Position numbers and translations under genes: made by a program. Positions 16,546 to 21,685 of a DNA stretch of 21,685 nucleotides are shown piece by piece. The stretch covers positions 1 through 21,685 of IMG/VR virus record IMGVR_UViG_3300046804_000317. One strand, written 5' to 3'. How positions within the stretch are numbered: position 1 is the stretch's first letter; every line of letters starts with the position of its first letter. Origin of the DNA: a virus. The notes beneath the pieces were generated by a model. That model was not told the DNA's origin. It did no database searches and saw only the letters and a list, made by a program, of their open reading frames with translations.

Positions 16546-16973
16546 TCAAAAAATTTCTCGTACGTAACAGCATACGAAGAGTAACCAAATTCTTTTGCCG
16601 TAGGTTTCCACCCATGTCTACCTACGCATTCAATCCCATCACACCCCATATCCCTAGCAAATTTCTCCATTAGTGGGATCGCAATATTTTTAAGCTTATC
16701 TGCAATAAGCTCTTCTCCCGCTGCATATTGCCATACCAACATCTTCTTTTGTGGGTACTGCTTTATCTCAGTAACCATAAACATAATTATGTTTTTTGTA
16801 TCTTCTTCATACGCAGCCCATAGCGCCATTTGCCCCGTATATAGATACCTAACAATATCATCAATACTAGACCTTCCGTTTGATACTAGTTCTGATTTAT
16901 GCAGGAATGGAATTAATTCAGGCAGCACCGCCGTCAAGTTTCCATAAGGGATTAACGTCACCCCATATTTCAT
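16542..16973 (-). CDS. GNAT-like acetyltransferase-fold protein
   Basis: This 143-residue protein has the layout of a small GNAT fold: an N-terminal helical region (LPELIPFLHKSE), a beta core (MALWAAYEEDTKNIIMFMVTEI), a helix (LKNIAIPLMEKFARDMGC) and the C-terminal signature DGIECVGRHGWKPTAKEFGY, which is common in phage GNAT-like proteins. The acetyl-CoA pyrophosphate loop (Q/RxxGxG/A) is poorly preserved, so it may have lost catalysis. T7 gene product 13, an internal virion protein near the ejection genes, is to my knowledge also GNAT-related, and the position here is comparable. It overlaps both the 650-residue gene upstream and the cupin gene downstream by ATGA. The fold call is moderately confident; activity is unknown. 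Confidence 0.8.
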   Translation of the reverse strand: MKYGVTLIPYGNLTAVLPELIPFLHKSELVSNGRSSIDDIVRYLYTGQMALWAAYEEDTKNIIMFMVTEIKQYPQKKMLVWQYAAGEELIADKLKNIAIPLMEKFARDMGCDGIECVGRHGWKPTAKEFGYSSYAVTYEKFFE

Positions 16974-18922
16974 TTAGGCATATACCTTTCAGCTTTGACG
17001 GCTGGGGCTTGCTTCTTTTTACCAGTACGGGCATGACGAATCTTATCCATCATAGCGTAGAGTTTGCGTGACCCTGCTTCTGTCGAGCCATTTCCAAGAT
17101 GTGAAACCACATCCGCTGGTACAACAAATTCGCCATCAGCAAGTGCAGCGCGTTGAGGTTTTTTACCACCGATAACGGCGGGGATAGAGTCTGACATACC
17201 ATCACCGGGGCCTCTTAATAATTTCCCGCCAGCGGCATAAGTACCACCTAGGTTAGCGAGACCACCCGCAGCCATATTAAAGGCTCCGGTATACTCTGGA
17301 TCAGCTCTAGATTCGACCATAGGAGAGGTTGGGGGTGTTACACTTGGTGTTACACTTGGAGATACCTTAGTATTAAAGTTATTTATCCAATCCGCACTAG
17401 TCGCTGGAGGTTTAACACCACTACCTTCTTGCACGGGTGGGCTTACCTTAGTATTAAAGTTTGACATCCAATCACTAGTATCCTTGATTTGCGTTGGTGC
17501 GTTCAAGCTAGAAGGGGGTAAAGGTACGTTTTCTGGAGGCGTATATGGAGTTACAGATAAATTAGGGGCTTGAAATGCCGGACTCTGCTGAGCATTAGCA
17601 TATTGGTTTCCAAAGTATTGATTCATACCCTGCATTGCGGACTGCCCCCCGCTTGATCCTTGTGGTAAAGGCTGGTTACTAGCTAGGATTTTTTGCCCAG
17701 TATCTTTAGGGACAGAACCGCCACCATCATAATGTAAACTAGCTAACCCGCCCCTACGCATGTTCTTGTTAGTAATTTTATCCCAGTCAACGGGTTCATA
17801 TTTTTCCGGATTGTAACTATATACCCCCGGATTAAATTGCTGCCCTTGGAAGTAAGATTCACCTACAGGGATATAACCTAACTTAGAAAGATTGGGGTTA
17901 ACTGTACCTTCCTCGTACAAAGGTTTACCAGTTTTTGGGTCCCGAATGTAATAAACAGGGCGAGGTTGTTCAAATTTTTTAGGCTCTTCTTTAAACCCTT
18001 GCATTAACCCAGAAGTCGCGCCAAGTGTCTCCCCCATGCTCATGGTGTCATAGACTGCACCGGGGTGTTTAAGCCCTTCTAAGGCGTATCTGCCACGCTC
18101 AGAAGCACTCAGGTCTTGGATGTTTTCTTCTGTCTTAGCTAGATTTTCTGGCTTGAATGAGGCTCTTAATTGCTCTGGGGTTTGTGGAGTAGACACCGCT
18201 TCAGGCGTACCGGGGGCATTAGCCAACCGTTGGGCAGTATCTCCAGTTAATTGGCCCGTCTGAGGATTAATCCCTTCGTCCCAACCAAACCCAGTTGCAT
18301 TACCACCGGCATCAACGCCCATACCCGTTTTGCCTACGAAGTTAGCCCCCGGGTCACCAGCCGCTAAACTAGGGGATACTTGCCCTTCTTGATAACCAAC
18401 AAAGTTAGCATTGTTAGTAGCCGCGCTAGTTAGATCAGGGGTTACCGCACCTTCAACCGCAGGGTTATTAGCTAGATTAGCAGCCACATTTTTAGCGGCT
18501 TCAGGGGCCGCTTCAGCAGCAGTTTGACTTGTAAGGCTTTCAGTCGGCGCAGCCGCCGCACCAGCAGTAGATAGCCCAGCACCGATACCCCCGCCTCCAT
18601 AGACTTGGAGACCCGTGCTAATCGCATCCATCCAAGTGCCACCCTCAGCCTTTTTAATGCCACCTGCGGCAACAGCAGCGGGGAGTACTAGCTCCGGAGC
18701 AACAATGCCTAATGCTACTCCCCCTAAAGTGGGTAGTAACTTATTGAGGCTGAAAGCTTCTGGAAGCCCAGTTTGAGGGTTAATTGTCAGGCTAGTGCCA
18801 TGTCGCACTGCTAAATTCTGAAGCCCTTGTACTTCGCGTGGGGACATATGGACTAGTGTTGAATCCCCGTGACGGCCTAAAGAAGCTAAACCGCGAACAG
18901 CAGAGCGAGTTTTTTGTGTCAT
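16970..18922 (-). CDS. Glycine-motif phage structural protein (650 residues, unknown function)
   Basis: The N terminus carries a phage signature, GDSTLVHMSPREVQGLQ followed by GTSLTINPQTGLPEAFSL (about 19-58), then a hydrophobic Gly/Ala segment (about 62-85) that could insert in a membrane. The middle is low complexity, rich in Asn, Pro, Thr and Gly, with a duplicated 'DW..NFNTKVSP' block (about 486-527). Glycine motifs occur at about 388-404 (RGGLASLHYDGGGSV) and 549-560. The C-terminal 80 residues form a conserved unit, GPGDGMSDSIPAVIGG then LADGEFVVPADVVSHLGNGS, a type often found near the ends of tape-measure and related virion proteins. It ends basic (GKKKQ). It starts 3 bases after the 156-residue gene and overlaps the GNAT gene (ATGA). 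I recognise the family as phage structural but know no assigned function. Confidence 0.8.
   Translation of the reverse strand: MTQKTRSAVRGLASLGRHGDSTLVHMSPREVQGLQNLAVRHGTSLTINPQTGLPEAFSLNKLLPTLGGVALGIVAPELVLPAAVAAGGIKKAEGGTWMDAISTGLQVYGGGGIGAGLSTAGAAAAPTESLTSQTAAEAAPEAAKNVAANLANNPAVEGAVTPDLTSAATNNANFVGYQEGQVSPSLAAGDPGANFVGKTGMGVDAGGNATGFGWDEGINPQTGQLTGDTAQRLANAPGTPEAVSTPQTPEQLRASFKPENLAKTEENIQDLSASERGRYALEGLKHPGAVYDTMSMGETLGATSGLMQGFKEEPKKFEQPRPVYYIRDPKTGKPLYEEGTVNPNLSKLGYIPVGESYFQGQQFNPGVYSYNPEKYEPVDWDKITNKNMRRGGLASLHYDGGGSVPKDTGQKILASNQPLPQGSSGGQSAMQGMNQYFGNQYANAQQSPAFQAPNLSVTPYTPPENVPLPPSSLNAPTQIKDTSDWMSNFNTKVSPPVQEGSGVKPPATSADWINNFNTKVSPSVTPSVTPPTSPMVESRADPEYTGAFNMAAGGLANLGGTYAAGGKLLRGPGDGMSDSIPAVIGGKKPQRAALADGEFVVPADVVSHLGNGSTEAGSRKLYAMMDKIRHARTGKKKQAPAVKAERYMPK
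17363..17461 (-). repeat. Internal duplication in the 650-residue gene
   Basis: An identical 18-base sequence (TACCTTAGTATTAAAGTT on the + strand) occurs at 17363-17380 and 17444-17461, 81 bases (27 codons) apart. It encodes the repeated NFNTKVSP block. A separate 12-base tandem duplication (17334-17345 and 17346-17357) gives SVTPSVTP. Both keep the reading frame. Confidence 0.9.
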
Positions 18923-18925
18923 AGT

Positions 18926-19396
18926 TTAATACCCATTTTGGAAGCTGACTAACTCCCATTGACCGTCATTTAAAATGCCATCATAACGTATTGTATATAC
19001 GGCTTTTTTACCCAATGCAATAGTAATTGGCGTAGCCCCGGTAATTGTGCTAGGAACTACTATACTAGAATTTAGAGTAACTGTCTTGCTACCTGCGCCA
19101 CCTGCATATAGCCAGAGGACTGTAGTATCCCCGTCATTCCCGGATTGAGGGGGGTTAATAATTATATTGTCACGTAAATTAACCCTATAGATACCCTCAT
19201 TCCCCTTAGGAAATGTAAATTCTGCAGAGTATTCAGCATTCCTAGGTACTGTCCTTTGTATGAACTGGTTTACTACGTTAGCTACTCTAGCACCAAATTG
19301 TTGTAAAGAAGCATTGGCTATATTCTGCTGTAAGGCAGAATAAATTTCCTGGGGTATGGGTAAAACTGGTGGCGAAATATTTCTAAGGTCGCTCAT
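18926..19396 (-). CDS. Small phage tail-associated protein of unknown function
   Basis: A 156-residue protein with a start overlapping the stop of the upstream tail gene (ATGA) and an AAGGA ribosome binding sequence (19406-19410). The N-terminal 45 residues (SPPVLPIPQEIYSALQQNIANASLQQFGARVANVVNQFI) are helical, with a proline-rich start that I associate with small proteins beside phage tail genes. The rest is beta-rich and ends GQWELVSFQNGY, resembling C-terminal beta domains of phage fibre or tail-accessory proteins (strand patterns VTLNSSIVVP, TPITIALGKKAVYTIRYDG). No enzymatic motif is seen. Coupling to the nozzle-like gene suggests a small adaptor or decoration component of the tail, by inference only. 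Confidence 0.8.
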   Translation of the reverse strand: MSDLRNISPPVLPIPQEIYSALQQNIANASLQQFGARVANVVNQFIQRTVPRNAEYSAEFTFPKGNEGIYRVNLRDNIIINPPQSGNDGDTTVLWLYAGGAGSKTVTLNSSIVVPSTITGATPITIALGKKAVYTIRYDGILNDGQWELVSFQNGY

Positions 19397-21685
19397 CGTT
19401 TACCGTCCTTACGTATATCAAAACGCATCAGCCCTAATTGCCACATGTTCCCAAGAGAATTAGCGGGTACCTGTATCGGGTACCCAGGTATAGTTACATA
19501 AGTAGATAAATCTCCAGTATCTACCCTAAACGCAATAGTACGCCCTCGTACTCGAGTATAAATCTGCCCCTGCCCAGCTACGAGTAGTGCCCGACTAGAT
19601 GGCTGACCCGTGTATTGCTCAGGTGGAAAGGCTGTGGCCTCATTTTCTGGCACATTGACAGCCGTAATTGTTGGCGTATCAACATTCATCTGGTAATTAG
19701 ACCCAGGGTTTAAACGCGGATAAATAGTAGTAGTTATCACAGGGGTAGTCCCCTGTGTAGAGTTAGTAAATGTAAGGTCAGGTATAATTCTACCAACAGA
19801 TACCAAATCATTACCTTCTGCCAAACCTATATCAGACGATTGAATAAAACTTTGTATAGGTATAGTTACATCTGGAATAGTGTTGTCATCTATTCCGTAT
19901 TCATGGAACATTAGTTGGTTAGGCACAAGTAACTTTACTGCAGCGTATTTATCGTGGGCTACAGGGCTGGGTCGAGTAAGCCCAGTAAACGAAGTAGCCG
20001 TCTTACCAGTGTAAATGATCTGTTCATTGTCAACTAATAAAACCCCAGACGTATGAAATGACGATGTATCCGCAACGGATAGGCTGTTACTAGAAGTAGT
20101 TACCGCTGCAGTTAAATAAGTATTTTGTACACTATGCGCAGCCATAGGATAATCATAAGTTGTACTACCATTCCATGCAGTACGGTTTAGTGATCCATAA
20201 TCCCAGACATTATCTACGAAATTATATTTAACGTAGCTATCGTTGATTGTGCTGGAAGCTGAAGGGTAGAACCACCAGATTTCACTAAAACCCTCGTTAT
20301 AGCCAACTACTATTTGCCAAGCTTGTTCTTTATTTAAGTTAGAAAATATATAGCGTCTAATAGGGCATGGTAGCGTTTGTACAGACCCATTAAACATATA
20401 GAACTTATCGCTGCCCATCCACCAAGTTACGTTATTAGCAGTGATCGCTGCATTCTGAGAAACAATAGAAATATTTTCTTGCAGTAATGTAAAGCTAAAT
20501 ACATAAGGTGGACCTACATACTGCATTTGATAGATTGCAGTATCGGTAAATACCAGAATTACTTGCAGGTTAGGCACTGCAGTTACAAGCTTAGACCCAT
20601 TCCCTAAGGACTGTTCTCCAGATTGGTTACTAGTAGATGGTACCCACTCATAGGGATTAGATTGATCTGACCACCTAACTAATAAAGGGTCATATTCTGT
20701 ATTTGGGTCAAACGGATTGTAAGGGTTAGCACCCAGTGCAATTGCAAATTGATACACATTAGAAATAAATATTTTATTTGTCTGCGTAGGTACAAACCGT
20801 CCAGAATAAGATAAATTAAGTAATGTAGGTTCAGTAACGGCTACTAGAACGGAATAAGTGAAAGAAGATATTCCACCCCCGCTGTAACTTAAATTATCCC
20901 CAGACGTATACCCTGTTCCAGGATTAGTTATGGTAGCAGAAGACACTATCCCGCTAGAAATAGTAATTGTAACCTCAGCCCCGGAACCACTTCCCCCGGT
21001 TAACGCTATATTAGTATAAACCCCATTAGTACCTGTGCCACTAGCAGTACCAGATGCGATGTTACCGGTACCGTTATAAATAGATATAGGATTACTTACA
21101 GTAACTTCTAACCCAGTAATACTTACAATTTTAGTTCCGGCAGGGACTGTACCGTAACTACCACTAGCTACAGATATTACCTGCCCTATATTTATATAGT
21201 CGTTGAAATCTGCATAAAATGTAGTCGTGTTTGCTGCATTATTAGTTACGCTAACCTGTTGGTACTGTTGTGTATCAGCATAATCTGCCAATGTAACTGC
21301 GGGTGCCCAATTAGTAGTATCTTTAGTCCAATAGTAAATAGGGTTACCTTGGATAGCCATAATCAGGTCCTCACCAAAAGATGCTTGGGACCACACTCTC
21401 TTTGTTATTGGATAATCACCAGATGTAAGATACTTAGTGGTGCTATTACCAAAATTAGGCAAATAGTAGGTAGCTAGATCAAGGGAACCGTTTCCACTGG
21501 CTATACTTGTAGCTGGTGTATTTCCTAAAAACCTAAAACTGTTTACCCAATATATTCGTCCATTAGTCCCTACACCTGATACACCACTAGTATTAGCATA
21601 AGTAATTGTAATGGTGTAGTCCGGAGTACCTACATAATTAACTGTTAAGACTTGATATGTACCGTTATAACTATCATTATCTAGC
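19393..21685 (-). CDS. Tail nozzle/stabilisation-like beta-rich virion protein (5' end beyond window)
   Basis: The frame stays open to the right edge, so the TTG at 21462 is not the true start; at least 763 residues are visible and the N terminus is missing. The core (about 20700-20200) has segments I recognise from environmental podovirus tail proteins resembling P22 gp10 / T7 nozzle-type beta-propellers: RWSDQSNPYEWVPS, LVFTDTAIYQMQYVGPP, WMGSDKFYMFNGSVQ, EIWWFYPS and YVKYNFVDNVWDYGSL. Small insertion modules interrupt it: a GVYTNIALTGGSGSGAEV... GTGYTSGD type (about 20880-21050), and SSFHTSGVLLVDNEQIIYTG... GLTRPSPVAHD (about 19925-20110). Both occur as mobile decorations in phage structural proteins. 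It should sit below the portal and seal or extend the DNA channel; this is family-based inference. Confidence 0.8.
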   Translation of the reverse strand, partial: LDNDSYNGTYQVLTVNYVGTPDYTITITYANTSGVSGVGTNGRIYWVNSFRFLGNTPATSIASGNGSLDLATYYLPNFGNSTTKYLTSGDYPITKRVWSQASFGEDLIMAIQGNPIYYWTKDTTNWAPAVTLADYADTQQYQQVSVTNNAANTTTFYADFNDYINIGQVISVASGSYGTVPAGTKIVSITGLEVTVSNPISIYNGTGNIASGTASGTGTNGVYTNIALTGGSGSGAEVTITISSGIVSSATITNPGTGYTSGDNLSYSGGGISSFTYSVLVAVTEPTLLNLSYSGRFVPTQTNKIFISNVYQFAIALGANPYNPFDPNTEYDPLLVRWSDQSNPYEWVPSTSNQSGEQSLGNGSKLVTAVPNLQVILVFTDTAIYQMQYVGPPYVFSFTLLQENISIVSQNAAITANNVTWWMGSDKFYMFNGSVQTLPCPIRRYIFSNLNKEQAWQIVVGYNEGFSEIWWFYPSASSTINDSYVKYNFVDNVWDYGSLNRTAWNGSTTYDYPMAAHSVQNTYLTAAVTTSSNSLSVADTSSFHTSGVLLVDNEQIIYTGKTATSFTGLTRPSPVAHDKYAAVKLLVPNQLMFHEYGIDDNTIPDVTIPIQSFIQSSDIGLAEGNDLVSVGRIIPDLTFTNSTQGTTPVITTTIYPRLNPGSNYQMNVDTPTITAVNVPENEATAFPPEQYTGQPSSRALLVAGQGQIYTRVRGRTIAFRVDTGDLSTYVTIPGYPIQVPANSLGNMWQLGLMRFDIRKDGKR

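Noticed and set aside
21259-21477. + strand frame of 72 residues and the TTG at 21462 as a gene start
   Set aside because: The tail-protein frame on the - strand stays open to the window edge with coherent protein sequence across 21462, so the + strand frame is a shadow and the TTG is internal.

Overview
The window reads as part of a tailed double-stranded DNA bacteriophage genome, most likely an uncultured podovirus-type phage of a bacterial host. The gene content is wholly phage-like. It includes replication enzymes, a portal-proximal tail protein resembling the P22 gp10 / T7 nozzle type, large Gly/Gln-rich virion proteins and a giant PLxRFG-type protein. Genes are tightly packed, many with ATGA-type overlaps. 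I see no rRNA, tRNA, CRISPR array, insertion sequence, integrase or cellular housekeeping gene. The host cannot be named from this stretch.

Left arm (bases 1 to about 5630, + strand) is a DNA-metabolism module. In order it carries the C-terminal part of an SNF2-type helicase (cut by the window edge), a small coiled-coil Gam-like protein, a four-cysteine putative ssDNA-binding protein, a 949-residue primase-helicase (archaeo-eukaryotic-type primase motifs, zinc knuckle, DUF927-like P-loop ATPase), a 2-oxoglutarate/Fe(II) oxygenase overlapping the primase end, and a 64-residue basic protein. A GC-rich hairpin sits between the ssDNA-binding gene and the primase. The module ends in a clear intrinsic terminator at 5670-5703.

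Right arm (5702 to the right edge, - strand, transcribed right to left) is a virion-structure module that converges on the left arm. In transcription order it carries a partial beta-rich tail protein, a 156-residue protein, a 650-residue glycine-motif protein, a GNAT-like protein, a cupin, a 1050-residue Gly/Gln-rich protein and a 2439-residue PLxRFG-family protein. The last has an FtsK-gamma-like winged helix, a HELGH metallopeptidase motif and membrane-compatible segments. Neighbouring genes overlap or are 3 bases apart, so this looks like one translationally coupled late operon. The order (nozzle-like protein, GNAT-like protein, large presumed ejection proteins) recalls the T7 gene 12 to 16 block; that comparison is inference from remembered gene order.

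The main candidates for something not well described are the giant multidomain protein, the cupin plus GNAT pair inside the late operon, the oxygenase tied to the primase, and the glycine motifs shared by the 650- and 1050-residue proteins. No intergenic gap exceeds about 60 bases, so there is no unexplained non-coding stretch and no obvious promoter; promoters for both arms must lie outside the window.
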